A stretch of DNA of 64,000 nucleotides from Gracilaria vermiculophylla (Eukaryota > Rhodophyta > Florideophyceae > Gracilariales > Gracilariaceae), in assembly GCA_019155205.2 (NCBI GenBank), contig JAHNZQ020003148.1:1071459-1135458 (forward strand), read 5' to 3'. Shown here piece after piece: positions 1-12,060 of this stretch (position 1 is the first letter of the stretch; each line of letters starts with the position of its first letter). A program made the position numbers and the translations under genes. A model generated the notes under the pieces. The model had not been told where the DNA came from. It did no database searches and worked only from the letters and a program-made list of their open reading frames with translations.

Positions 1-130
1 GCTCTCGTGACAAGCAAATCCTGCAAGGCGATGTGTAGCCTCGAGGGTTCGCAAATCTGACGCTCCTGAAAGATCCTGCCGATGTGTGCGAAGTGGGAGA
101 CGAGGGCGTCCTCGTCCTAGACGGTGCTCC

Positions 131-1980
131 CTAAGAGGAGGGGTATGTGAGGGCAAGGGCCTCTTGCTCTCCTACGAGCGTGAGCTTGTCGACGTCCTCC
201 GAGGTGCTGGAGTCCAACGTCAGGGCGGATGCCCGACGGATCCTTGAGGCCGCCAGATTGTCCGGAAGTGGAGTATGACTGCGGTGAGCGGCACAATGGG
301 TATCCCCATATGATTCCGGGAAACGCACTAACTCCGTATAGGTGGTCTTTCGGTGCGTTGTCAGGTGATTACGTACCCTCGCGCGTATCGAGGGAAGGAG
401 TCCCTCGACAAACAACGACTTCAACCGCCGTTCGGAGTACACATTCCCACACTGTAGGGCCTTCGTCCACAGCTTATGTGATAACTCCGTAGCGGTCATT
501 CCGGTGTTCTGCCTATAGGAGGCGACTTCAGCATCGGCATGGGCTATAACCTCGTCCGTGGCGTACCTTTTAAGGAGGAAATTGACCACCTCCGGGTACG
601 TGGTCAAGATCTCCGTTCCAGGATCATCCACAATGGTGCTCTCTCCTGTTAGGCGTTGCTGCACCAGCGAGTGCGCTTGGCCTGTGAGGTAGAACTGAAA
701 GCACCATACGGGGGCACCTTCATAGACACCATTGGTGTTACACGCTGAACGGAAGCGCGTAAGAAAATTCAACACCGAGATGGGGTCTTCGCCCGAGAAG
801 GAGTGCTTCTTCATTTGAATATCCATACGGCGCTGCATCTTCGTGAGACGTGTAGCGACCGACGCGTCGTAGAGTGTGGAGCAAAAATTCAACCTGTAGG
901 TGTCATAATCCACCACTTTGGCGAAGAGGTCGTTAAGCAGGACGACATTGCTGACCCTTCTGCTCTTCTCCTTGAGAGGTATACTGTCCTCCGAGTTAGA
1001 GCTGTTTACAGATTTGGAGTCTGAGCTTCTCTCCAAATCGGTGTCTCGCTTTCTTCTTTTCTCCCTCCGTTTCTTTCGGCGTCTTTCCTTCAGGTGGTCT
1101 GGGTTACTGACGATACCCCCGTTATCGCGATTCACCCGAGGAGTATCATGTCCTTTTATCCTTGGGTGAATTCTTTCGCGACCGGTATCCTGTCCGCCTT
1201 CGCCGGGCGTTAGGTCCAGACGGTGCATAGGAAGATTCCTGAGGTGTTCCTGTTTCCTTACGGCAGTATCCTGTCCTTCTCTGCCCGGAGTCACCTTAGG
1301 TGTAGATAGAGGGAACCTCTCCTGTATGAAAGAATGAATTTGAAAGCTGCTGCGGGGAGCAGCTGCGCGCTTTGGGAACGAACCTCCGCACGAATAACAT
1401 CGGAGCTCACCTCAAGGAAGGGGTCCGAATCCAGCAAAGCATTCACAACACGGTGAGCGCTCTCCGTCACGATTTCCTCCACAAGGGTGTGGAGGCGAGC
1501 TCCGAAGTTGGCTTCAACACCTGCAGGAATTCTTTCGACCAGCTTTCGGGAGAGCCAATCCATAAGGCGCGCGGCAAGGGACTCCAGGAGGGAGTTAGCT
1601 TCCGGGTGTTCCTGTCCCTGCAGCTTTTGAGGTGGCGGCTGCTATGCCGTGTGCGGTTCTTTAACGTCCACATCGGCGTTCTCCAGAGGTGTCGCGGGGG
1701 ATTCCGCTTACCTCCGGTCATGCATTCTCCTAAAGCGATTCCTGAAACGCTCCACGGAGGAGCCAGGATTCCGAAAGAGACTTTCAGGGTCCTCCAGTGT
1801 GGGGGACATCTCCTGGAAAGCGCCGCGCGTGCTGCGCCCTCCAACGGAGTCGGTTGCTTAAGGATCCTGTGGAGGGGTTTCCATGGGATGTTCTGAGGGG
1901 TCCATAGAGGAGTAGGTCGGGGGTGATTGTTTTTCTTCCACTTCCGAATCACCTTAAGGAATGATTCCACGGTTGGGGTT
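131..1980 (-). pseudogene. Gag of family A Ty3/gypsy chromovirus, decayed
   Basis: This encodes the structural Gag protein of an LTR retroelement. The C-terminal part (1294 down to 131) is open for 387 residues. It has a basic Lys/Arg stretch, then a helical capsid-like region containing the segments FSGEDPISVLNFLTRFRS and LTGQAHSLVQQRL. The N-terminal part continues upstream in another frame (about 1960-1291), with coding-like sequence broken by in-frame stops and a frameshift near 1294. A diverged relative of the same capsid region occurs at 59.7 kb. The gene starts about 90 bases inside the 5' LTR at 2066-2618, as expected for Gag. Protease and pol would lie beyond the left edge of the window. 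No zinc knuckle is seen before the edge. Confidence 0.75.
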
Positions 1981-2047
1981 CGATCGTTCCAAACTAGAAA
2001 CACGGTTCTTCTGCGACCTTCGCGAATCTTTTAGGAACTGTGACCTT

Positions 2048-2063
2048 CTAAGTCGGGAGACCA
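2048..2063 (-). promoter_or_regulatory. Candidate tRNA primer-binding site of family A
   Basis: Two bases inside the 5' LTR end, the minus strand reads TGGTCTCCCGACTTAG. It starts with TGG, the complement of a tRNA CCA end, and implies a primer tRNA ending in UCGGGAGACCA. Position and start fit a reverse-transcription primer site. The tRNA is not identified; a Tyr tRNA is one possibility, which is inference only. Confidence 0.5.
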
Positions 2064-2065
2064 GG

Positions 2066-2618
2066 TGTAGTAGTGTCAGCCCTACTGTCAAGGTAGTAAA
2101 GCGCAACGTCCGTTACGAGTTTTTGTTGACTCCAAAGGCGCGTTTCCCTAAAGGTGGTCTCCGGTATCCGCTGTCGCGAGCCGGGGGAATTCTTAAAGGG
2201 GATCTGCGAACACCACGCGGAGGAGGAGGTTCACTGGGCGGAAAATGCTCCTACAGGCGCTGCTATGATGCGACCTGGGGATCAGCGGCTGAGAACCCTG
2301 CGTTGATCGACAGGAGACTCCAACCGGAAAAGTAGATGAAAATTCAAGGGTGCTTGTCTTTACTTTCCCAAAGGTGGAGCTCGACCGGCAGATTAAGTAT
2401 CAATCCGGGAGCCCGCCTCGGCAGGTCTCGCTACTGTGCTAATTACCTGCATAAATTAAGTAAAATAAATAATAATTCTACCGTTCCTCCAGAATACTGT
2501 AGCACACGCGGGCGGAATAATGCACCACGTGGCCCAGCTAATAAAATACGAGCCCTCCTTAAGAATATTATACCATAAGGCCAAACCACCCTATCTCCTT
2601 GAGAGCCACTGTATTACA
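2066..2618 (-). repeat. 5' LTR of family A retroelement
   Basis: In minus orientation the repeat runs from TGTAATACAGTGG (at 2618) to a TGTCAG/CTGACA-type end (at 2066). The same sequence recurs at 16941-17496 (plus), 29025-29579 (minus) and 48809-49311 (minus), and in pieces at 47025 and 48364-48776. Length is 553 bases. Gag lies directly downstream on the minus strand, so this is the 5' LTR. Its outer end abuts a Harbinger transposase reading frame, so this element probably landed inside that transposon. Confidence 0.88.
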
Positions 2619-2620
2619 GG

Positions 2621-3094
2621 AAAGAACTCCCACGTTGGGCTTGCGTCGTAGCCGATGACGCATATTCTAACAAATCAAGAGTTTTTACGCCTTATCAGGG
2701 TCGCAATTTATCACAGAGACAAGATGCGTTTAATGCGTATCATTCGCTCACACGTGGTTGCGTTGAGCAAGCTTTCGGAATGCTAATCTGTCGTTTCGGT
2801 ATCTTTTGGTCTGCAGTTCGGTACCCTTTGCGCCAGACAGCTTTGATTATAATGGTCGCCTGCAAGCTGCACAATTTTCTCATTGACAACGCGAACGACA
2901 ATTTATATGAGTTCATTTCTCACTATGAGGATAATCATGTTACTGGCGGTCCTGTCGTTAATTTTCAGGACGTACAACATACTGAGAGGGACAACATGCG
3001 CGGCAGGAATCGTTCAAGGGAGAGCTCTACTTTGAGAGATGAACTAGCCGATCGTCTGCAGTCACTTGGTTTTGTGCGAAGAAGAGCATTGTGA
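2621..3094 (+). pseudogene. PIF/Harbinger-type transposase, C-terminal fragment
   Basis: This is the C-terminal end of a DDE transposase of the PIF/Harbinger (DDE_Tnp_4) group. One frame stays open from the LTR edge at 2619 to the stop at 3094. It carries the second catalytic aspartate motif (CVVADDAYSNKS) and the catalytic glutamate motif (GCVEQAFGMLICRFGI), followed by the usual VACKLHNFLID helix. The N-terminal half is missing because the family A LTR directly abuts it. The remaining frame has no stop, so the truncation is the only visible damage. Two other Harbinger-like relics lie at 44.2 and 49.5 kb. Confidence 0.82.
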
Positions 3095-5690
3095 ATATTG
3101 TTTTGCCGTGCATGCATCTTGAGTAAAGTGTGTGAGCCAGTTCATATAGTGTTCTAGCGTTCGTCAGATCACGAGCACTCGGACTGCCATTTGAAGCACA
3201 ACATTCTGACGAATAGATTCCCGGATTTCATAATTTCCAAGCAACACATGAGTGTAGGGGAGATCAACTCGTGCAGTGTTATCTGGGTTGGGTCCAGATG
3301 CGGCCGCTTGGAATTGTGGTGCAATACCCCAAGATGGGACAGACACACGAGGGTGCTCGACGTCCTCCTCAGTAGGGTAGCGCAGCGACAGAACCACCTG
3401 TGGTGAGTACTCGAAGCCGGGTGTAAGACCGGGGCTCACCGTCACGACTGGCGTGCAGGTGTAGAGACAAAGCCAGACCACGGAGTGGGAAAGAGGAAAA
3501 TGCAGCGAGACACGAGTGGTGGGCGACGCGCAAGAGCGGCACGGTGTCCACACGAGTGAGGCGGTGGCGAAAACAGCAACGGTAATCACCGGTAGTTGCT
3601 AGCGAAGCAACACCTTTATATGGGGCAAGGAATAACAACCGCTGTAAAAGCGCGCAACGAAACAAATACAATAGTGGTTAAAATGTGTTGAAGCTCCACG
3701 AGATGGGTAACTAGGCCTTCAAAGTGTGGCATCTCTCCAGACGGAGGTGGACACTCACCAGGGAGCCTGCGTTAGAGTCAGGCACTCACTTATTGCGTTT
3801 ACTTTGACCCGGGCAGCCGGAGCTCGCACACGTAAGTAGTGGTGGCCCGCGCCCAGACAGCACAGTAGTAAGTAACTAATAATAACTAATAATGTCCCTA
3901 CGGGGGTGCAAAACACTACACACATGTGGCATAAGCCAGCAATGCTGTGCACTACACTTGTCAACCAAATTGGGGCCCTTCCAACGGAAACAGATTACCG
4001 GTGTAACACTCATACTTCACGGCAAAGTGGTGAGCATCGCTAGAACAGAATATGAGCGCACGACGTGCTGATACCGCTAAAAGCGTTGCAATTCATCTAC
4101 TCCTCCAAAGGAGCGATGAAGACCCCGTAAACGACGGACAACCCAACAAAAGTTGTGCAACGCCAGCCGAATGCGGTAGAAATGACCGGTCAACAGAAAT
4201 ACTGGTTCCTTCCCGGCTTTCCGTGCTATTCTCTTCTTATCTTACACCTCGATCAGATTCTAGAGTACCGTAAACTTCACGTCCATGACGGTGCAGTGCG
4301 CAATTTGTCCATCTTCCCACCGACGGTGAAATGCGGTACAAAGATTGCGAGTTGATTGGCACGTTGTGATTTAGAACACCGTTACCACGTAGAACGTATC
4401 TCTGCCCTGCAGTTTCGTTGAAAGGCCCCTTGAATCAACCAGATTGGGTTACGACTTCTCCCTGAAAGGGCGGCCGAACAGCGACCCAGACTACAGTACT
4501 TCCGAAACATAGACCACGTCCTTCTTCCTGCATCTTCCAGTAGTGCCATGTCCACGCAAACGTGCGGTATTTGATCCTTGATTATGTGCAAGTACGGCTT
4601 CACACCGGTTCAGCAACGTGCCATGCGGTGGAGTTTCGAACACAGTAGCTGGAATTGGTTTTCCAGAATCCGAAAACTCTTCGAGCTCATAGCTTTTGAA
4701 CCAGACTATCTGAAGACAAACATGATACATCACAGAACGTTTTCATATTACAGCTTTTATTTCAGTCTAAAAACTTGGAGTTTGAAGACCATTAAGTGAG
4801 TAAACACGAGGCATTTCAGTTCGATCTATAAATAGATTCATTAATTCAAATAGTGCTGTAATTCTGAATTTAAGGAAGCACATCCAGTTCCGTCTTCACA
4901 AACGTGTGTATCTAGCACCAAAATAGTCTGTGACGGAGTTTCATTCCAATCGGAGTTATGCTTTCGAAGATACGGGTATTTTGCAGATGACTTCCAGGAA
5001 ACACTGTAGAGCCAAAACCTCCGAAGTCGGGAAAAACAATCCCTGAACAAACGGCTACTCCAAACGTTCTGAACGGTGAATGTAAAATCAGAGAACATTA
5101 TCGGGAGCCTGTGAAACAACAGCGTATCCCGTACAGCGATGTTAATTAGTAGACCGGTTCAACAGCCCAATTCAAACATCACGAACAGTGAGTGCTCATT
5201 ACCAGCAAAGCTGATGACAAACGGGATGTAATCGGAAATTAGACACCATAGGCAATGGAAAACAACCGTGCTTGCGGGACGCAACAGCAAAAATGAGCCA
5301 GCAAGCAGGATGAAAAACACATCGACTTGAAAACATCGAAAACAAAAAGGGATGATCAGAGACGACCAAGGTCTTTCTCAAATCACAGCGCGCGCGACTT
5401 CCTCCATACTGTACCGTCAAAAGCGAGTAACAGACACCTTTGAAAGTGGAGACACCGTCCACGACGTGACAATCGACTGTAAAACAGGGAATCGACGCTG
5501 TTTGACGGTGCTCGACGGAAAAGTTAGCAGAGTACGTCCTCTTCGAGGGTATGTCGCACGAACGTTTGGGTGCAATGTCCCAACAAGTGGAGAGGGGTAC
5601 TTATGTTGCACGACGCAAAAGCGGGCAATATATGTGATCTCACCAAGTAAGAGTCACTCACATTAGAAATGTAAATAAACATCCACTGTA
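3095..5690. other. Unassigned intergenic stretch
   Basis: About 2.6 kb with only short open frames on both strands, none with a recognisable motif. It lies 3' of the family B pol region and could contain that element's untranslated 3' end and LTR. I could not match any part to a second copy within the window. Confidence 0.5.
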
Positions 5691-5850
5691 ATCCTTCTTT
5701 TTCTCCATTACTTCATCTTCATCTCTTCTTCAGTGTCCTATAAATCTTCCTTTCTTCCTATCCATGGTTTTCATTTTTTCTTCTTGGGCCATCTTCATCT
5801 TCTCTTCTTGAGGTTATGCCATCTTCTCGTCTTTTTGAGGCTTTTATTGT
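5690..5850 (-). other. Purine-rich strand tract downstream of family B chromodomain
   Basis: On the minus strand this stretch is almost all A and G, with runs such as GGAGAAAAAGAAGGA and GGATAGGAAGAAAGGAAG. It lies just past the end of the chromodomain frame. Its place and composition suit the polypurine tract region before a 3' LTR, but no LTR boundary could be confirmed. Confidence 0.35.
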
Positions 5851-5895
5851 CCACCGGGGAACCGGGCTCACGGCTCACCCGACCAATTCAGTGGA

Positions 5896-8448
5896 TTATC
5901 CGACGAGCACGGGGTCAATCGTGCCCGGTATTCCCGTTCTGTTATGGTTGTGATACTGCGCGATTTTCGATCGAGGCAAGTTTTCAACCGGTTCGTCCGT
6001 GTATTGGGACGGCAGGTACCCATACCAGCGTACCTGGTACTGAATATATCCCTCTGGGTTGTAACTGTGCCCGACGATACGGTCGATAATGAACTCCTTC
6101 GAGTAAACATCACGCTTCGTGGTTCCGGTTGCAGTCCGTACAACGGTTGTTTCCGACGACAAGGCCGGTGATGAGTCCGTCCAACGGTTCGTGGCGTTCG
6201 CCTGCGGCGTTGACCATGTGATTCCCTGATGGAGGTCGACTGAATTTCTCGTTGAGGTTGACGCTATCCCATCGAATTTAGGAGATCGTACCGCTAATCT
6301 GCGAAGGCTTCCTCGTCCCAATTGCGACGGTTGGTGAAGGGGAGGCGGTTCATGTGCTACGGCGCGTGCCGGTTGGCGGGGCGTATCCAAATGGTTGGCT
6401 GTCGTCGTCCTGTACTGCCGAGCTGTGTCACCATGAATGGGTGTGTGGTGCACATCTCGCAACACGAGGCGGTCAGGCTCTCCTTCATATGCGGTGTGAG
6501 CCATCCCTGCTGGGGTTGAGGCAACCAGTCTTTCAATACTTTGAGCTGAATTTAGACGATCTGAGCTGCTCGGTGCAGTACCAGAGAGACATCCTCTGAT
6601 GAGAGACGTTTGAACTTCATATAACCCATTTGTTGGACCTTGCGCATCCCCTTGCGAGGGTTTCGAAGGGTCCTGTACATCAGGGTTTCATATACCGGGA
6701 TCTGCCGTGACTGGTGTTGTCCGCGCTGCAGCGGCAGGGGTCCTCACGACTTTCTCGACAGTAGTCGGTGAGTGGGGAGCCAACGGAGCGTCCGGGTTCA
6801 AATTCAGGCTTCCTGTGTTCATTCATCCAACGGCAGATGACAGCACAGTGTCCGTGTCCGGTCTCCTTTGCAGCGTCTCGCGAGTGCGGTTGACAGCTTG
6901 CTCCCTCGACGGAAGTGACTACTTAGCGTGTTCACGAGGCTTTCCATCGGCGGGGTCGGTCCTTCCAGTCTGCTGAGGTAGTTCCGCGCGTGCGTCGGTA
7001 GCGTGCTGTGTCTCTAATTCAGGTTTCCGTGTCTCACGAGAGATTATAGGAGCTCGCGACGGCGGTGTTGACTTCGTGGAAAAGCGGGATTGAATGGCCT
7101 CCTCTCCCTTCTTAGCCGGGGCGGTGACGGGGGCTGAAACAACGTCTGCCGTTGGTTCGACATGTGGTGTAAAGTGCGAGCGAACGTGTACCGGAGGTTT
7201 CGAAGAGTGCTGCGACAGAATTGGTATGTCCCAGAGTTCTCTCGATGGGCGCGCGATGCTGTTTGTGCGGTGCAATGAAGCTGCGTCTGCAGTGGGCATC
7301 AATCGAGCATCCGGGATTCTGGGAGCCCGTACGACTTCTGAATGCGGGTTAGGGGCTTGTTCGACGCGATTTCGGCTGAACCGTTCATAAGAATCGCCAA
7401 CTTCCAGTACGACTGTGTCTCGGCTCACTAAAATGACTTTGTAGGGGCCATCCGCAATGGGCGAGAGTTTGTGGCGCTTCTTCTTCTGAGGGTTGTAATA
7501 TTCCTTCCTGACAAAGACGAACTGTCCTGCCTCCAGTGAAGGAAGAGACCGACGAACTCAGGCATCGAAACTTCGTTGATACGCGCGTTACGCTCGCTTC
7601 ATTGACGATTCCGCGACCGGGACCATCCGTGCTAGCCAATTCTTCCATCGGAGGTAATGATCAACCGTTGACGGGTACTTGTCCCGTGTGGACTGCGACT
7701 CACTCGCCACAGGCGGTGGGGGACGTGAGAGCACCAGCTCGAAGGGTGATAAGCAAGTTACTCTGTGTACCTGCGTGTTATACGCGTACGTCACGGTGTC
7801 TGTATTCAAATCCCATGTACGGGGGTGCTGAATTGCATACGCACGCAAAGCGGACAACAACGTTCGGTTAAACCGTTCCAGCTGCCTATTTGCTTGGGGA
7901 TGGTATGTCCTTGTAAACAGATTTCTGATGTCAAGTATTCTACAAATATTTTGGAAGAAACGCGCGGCGAGCTGCGGTCCGCTATCGGATAAGAGTTTAA
8001 CCGGTGGACCGTAGACGAGAACCCAGTGACGGACGAATGCTTCTGCCACGGATCGTGCGGTAATCTTCTTCAACGGTACAGTCCGGACGAGCTTCGAGAA
8101 CCTATCCGTTATTACGAGTAGAAACTTGTTACCAAGTGCAGTGTGTAGGAACTCACGTAGTATATCGATAGCGACGATTTGTAGCGGGGCCCGTGCCGGG
8201 AACAGGGTCAACTTCTTCGCATAGCGGCATAGCTTGACTTGCTTACGAGCCTATTGGGTACAATACCGAACAATCGTGTAGCAATCCAACGCAAGTGCAG
8301 GCGAGTAGAACTGCCGACGTAATGTCGTGTAGAGCTTCCTTACAGCAGGGTGTGCAGCTAACTTCGAAAAGTGCGAGAAATGCAATACTCTCGACTGGAG
8401 GGAGTAGGGAACCACTATTTGGGACGAAGAAGACACAGTCCTTACCAA
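5896..8448 (-). pseudogene. Family B integrase with GPY module and chromodomain
   Basis: Integrase would insert the retroelement cDNA, and the C-terminal chromodomain would steer it to modified chromatin. A zinc-binding HHCC region is at about 8400-8260. The catalytic core is at 8211-7588, with Asp in AIDIL, Asp in LLSDSGPQL and Glu in QLERFNRTL. A GPY-type motif (ADGPYKVILVSRDTV) is near 7440. The chromodomain (EFIIDRIVGHSYNPEG to VRWYGYLPSQYTDEPV) is near 6110-5930. All parts share one frame, broken by stops at about 8251, 7588, 7570 and 6919. The chromodomain places the element in the chromovirus clade of Ty3/gypsy. Confidence 0.85.
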
Positions 8449-8561
8449 GTAACCTTGTGAGTCAACTCCGAAAGGAATATTAGCACCTCAATTGAGTTGG
8501 GCGCGTATTTTCGTATAAAACCGGTCTCCATACTGTTCGCGGATCATTTCTTCGGGAGTAA

Positions 8562-10283
8562 TCAGTGCGAAGGATCCGGTATCCCGTTCGTCATCGTCAG
8601 AGACGAGCAGATCATCATCAATATCATCTGAAACCAGATCATAACGTAGCTTCTCTTCAAGAAGGAAACAACGGATATCATCGTCATCGACGGAAAGGGT
8701 TTCCGTTCCGTTCCTAAAAGATACAAAGCAACAGCCTGCGTATTAAGGGAACTCTTCTTATAGGCGACTTCGTAATCGAACTCAGCGAGGCGTAGTCTCC
8801 AACGCATCAAGCGGCCCGACAGTTCCGTGACGGACATTAACCAACGCAAAGCGGAGTGGTCCGTATTAACGGTGAAGCGTGTGCCCATCAGATATGAGTT
8901 GAGTGTTTTTAGAGACCACACCAAAGCGAGGCATTCCTTTTCAGGGACTGAGTAGTTCCGTTCGTGGACGTTGAGCGTTCCGGACCAAAAACCGATTGGT
9001 TTCCGTTCCCCATCGGGAGTCGTTGGGAATAACGCACAACCAATTTCGTAATCACTCGCATCCGTATCCACGGTATAAGGTGACCCATCCTTAGGCAATG
9101 ATAATATCGGTGCAGAGGTGACAGTCTCTTTCAGAGAGTTGCAAGCTTCCACCTGTGCAGGGTTAAGGGGGCCCAGTTTTGGCGGTTGTCCTTTTCGAAG
9201 AAGATAATTAAGGGGTCCCGCATTCTTTGCGAAGCTTGGGATGAACCGTCTATACACGTTACATAACCCTAGAAAGGAGCGGAGTTCCGTTTGAGTTCTC
9301 GGGTGCTTGGCCCCTTTAAGAGATTTGACCCGAGCTTCCTGTATCAGCAAGCGCCCAGGGCAAATGACAAGGCCTAGGTACTTGACCGACTCGGTAAAGA
9401 GTTCGCACTTCCTTAGCTTGAGGGTTACTCCAGCATCACGTAACGTGGTCATGATTTCATGAACGTGTTCTAAATGATCATCCAAGTTGTTGGAGAAGAT
9501 TATGATATCGTCAAGGTAGACGAGGCACGATCGCCATTTGAAGCGGGCCAAAAGGATATCTAACGCACGCTGGAAAGGAGTAAAAGCGTTCGTTAACGCA
9601 AACGGCATACGCTTTCAGTGGTACAAACCTGAATGACAGACAAAAGCGGTCTTATCACGTTCTTCTGGTCTTACGGGTACTTGCCAGTTTCCCCAGTTGG
9701 CATCCACTGTGGAGAAGACAGTCGCCTTACCAAGAGAGTCAATATACTCGTCCATTCGCGGTATGGGGTACACGTCTTTCACGGTGGCGGCAATAAGGCG
9801 ACGGTAGTCGATGCAAAAACGCCAAGTCCCATTTAATTTCGGAGCCAGCACCACTGGAAATGCCCACGGTGATTGAGCCGGTTATATCACGCCTCCGCGG
9901 AGCAATTTATTCACATGGAACTGTTGTTCCTCCCTTGCCTTGGGGCCTGCCCGATAGAGGTGTTGAGCAATCGGCCTGGTGTCCGGTAACAAATCAATTA
10001 GGTGTTCCGTGGCCGACACCTTCCCGAAGGAACCATCCCACATTGAGGTGAACTCTCGCAACATGTTTCACAACTTCTCGCGGTGTGAATCCGGTACATG
10101 TCCGAGATCTAGATCTTCTAACTCCTTCACAGTGTCCAAATTCTCGTAACTCGTAGGAACGGCTTTCTTTTCTGATTCTTTCGTACTGAGTGACTCCACA
10201 GAAAAGTGGGAACCCCCCTCGACCTTAGCATGTGGCGTATCATCTGAATCTTTAAATAACCCGAGTACATCGGCTGCGCACAC
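8562..10283 (-). pseudogene. Family B reverse transcriptase and RNase H
   Basis: This copies retroelement RNA into DNA. The order runs from an RT entry region (REEQQFHVNKLLRGGVI) through WRFCIDYRRL, FSTVDANWGNWQVP and the catalytic CLVYLDDIIIFS motif. The RNase H part follows, with TVDTDASDYEIGCALF, PEKECLALVWSLKTL and FTVNTDHSALRWL. One frame runs throughout, interrupted by stops at 10068, 9882 and 9615. Two of these stops (10068 and 9615) are TGA where relatives have Trp (EKL-W-NML and GLYH-W-KRMPF). The downstream integrase is in a different frame, so a frameshift lies between 8562 and 8448. Confidence 0.88.
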
Positions 10284-11216
10284 CTTTTGTCGGGATTAAT
10301 GCCGTTGGATGCGGAAGTACAGTACCAACTACTCTGTTCTTCGCCAGATACTGCGGCTTCTTGCCAAAGTTGGCTATCAAGAACTGAAAGGGGTGTTCAT
10401 TTGAAACCTGAACGACACCATTAGCCAGGGCCAATTGATACTTCTCGTACAGCGAGGTGAGCGGTTGAACAACACGCAATCCTCTTGGAGCGGCAGTAAC
10501 TGATACCCACGCATGTGATTCGGGCGGTATCGAGATTGGCCATGCGAAATGTAGCTTGGGCGACTCCTTTGGAGGTGACGAATCCTGAAAGGGGGCCGGA
10601 AGAGGAACCAACTTGAATGAGACACGCCGTAATGAACGACGAACTATCGGAATGATGGAACCATCTTGTAGTTCACCTTCTCGTGCACGCGGACGAATTG
10701 GCTCTACGAAACGATCGCAGAAGTCACATCCCAAGATAAATGAGGCCGCTAGCGTCTTACAGACGATGAATTCGAGCTGCATCGATCAGTTACCAATCCT
10801 GATCATCAGAGAAACTATACCAGCCGTCTTCAACGGGTTGTTAATGGCACAGGCAACGTCCATGACGGGTCCTTGTCTAACACGAGAACGCACTTCAGGA
10901 GGTAAGAAAGATTCAAAAATGAAATTGGGGCCGGCACCTGTATCCAGAATAGACAGATGACGCACCATATACTGGGCGGAAAGGCCAAAGTCAGCGAAAA
11001 CTTTGTAATTTCGCTTGGCCATTACCATGAATCTATTCGGTGACCGATGATTCGTACACCGTATCCACGGGCGACGTAACTCACCAAGGTGGCCCGGGTC
11101 CACGTCTGTGGTGGTCGACGCCTTTCTCGAAAGGATCTTGACCGGGGAGCGAGGCTTTGACACATCGGGCCCCGAGGACCTCGACTCAGGCGCCTCTTCA
11201 AAAGAGACTCCCCCAC
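10252..11216 (-). pseudogene. Family B aspartic protease region
   Basis: This is the protease that cuts the Gag-Pol polyprotein. The active-site motif LSILDTGAGPNFIF sits near 10950, and the second hydrophobic strand motif (AASFILGCDFCDRF) near 10740. A stop at 10786 separates the two parts in the same frame. The frame is -1 relative to Gag and begins at the GGGAAAC site overlapping the Gag stop (11217-11226), so it would be expressed only as a Gag-Pro-Pol fusion. The long C-terminal stretch before the RT has no recognised motif. Confidence 0.78.
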
Positions 11217-12060
11217 TCAGTTTCCCTGAGCGGCTTCCGTTTTCACGGGAACAGTAATCCGCGGCAATGAAGCGATTTGCGGAGCCGGTTGCAGAGAAAC
11301 AGAAACATCCGCCAAAACGGCTTTACTCGCAGAAGCTGTGGCCGAGAAAGAACCAGTGCTCGGTACCGCTTTAGATTTAACTGGTGTAAAATTACGAAGA
11401 AACTCGGTCTTCGCACGCATGTATGCGGTGACAGGAACTGATGCCTGTTCTTCCGGGGTCAGGGCTTCAAAGTTAACAACCACTTTGGGTATGTCCCTCA
11501 GAGTCTCGATACACTGTGTGGCCGTATGTCCATGGTTGTAACAAAGATAACAGATGAACGTCTGGTGTTTCCCGATACTTCGATGGTCCTGAAACGTCAC
11601 CGCCAACGAGCTCGTATCCACCCAACCAGGTCTCTGGTAACGATAACCATTAGCATACGGAACTTGTGGGCCGCGAACGCGTTGGTGATCCGCATACAGC
11701 AATTGAATTTCCGGTTCCAACGAAGGTTCCGTTGTGGACGAGAGCTTCTTTGTGGGTATGAAAACCAGATCATGCTGAGTATAGTAAACATTGTCAACCT
11801 CACGTCGAGAGTATTCTTGGGACAACAGTGAAACTGATGACGGGGCGGCCTCCATGTCTAGGGCCTGGGATCTGACTCGGCTTCCGGAGCGGGCACGTAG
11901 GGCATCTGCTTCCTCCTTCGCGTACTGTACAAATTCTAAGTAGGAATCCTTCCTCCTGTCTTCCCGGCTGAATGGTGCTGGACACTGACGCTTGTAAATA
12001 CCAGGTTGGATGTGCCCTCCTATAGGAGCAACCGGAAGGTGAATTTCAACCCATCTGGTA
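11217..12060 (-). pseudogene. Family B Gag, C-terminal part with zinc knuckle
   Basis: This is the C-terminal part of a retroelement Gag. It contains a CCHC zinc knuckle, CYLCYNHGHTATQC (C-x2-C-x4-H-x4-C), near 11510, which would bind the genomic RNA. The frame is open from about 12055 to the TGA at 11217-11219. The N-terminal part is missing: at about 12060 the sequence switches to a plus-strand RNase H frame of family A. No LTR is present at that junction, so the break is not a clean insertion. Confidence 0.8.
11220..11226 (-). promoter_or_regulatory. Putative -1 ribosomal frameshift site GGGAAAC
   Basis: On the minus strand the end of Gag reads CAG GGA AAC TGA. The heptamer G GGA AAC is in the correct phase for simultaneous slippage and directly precedes the Gag stop. 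A -1 shift enters the protease frame (GKLSGGVSFEEAPESRS). A small hairpin, CTCTT/AAGAG, lies about 13 bases downstream. Confidence 0.65.
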
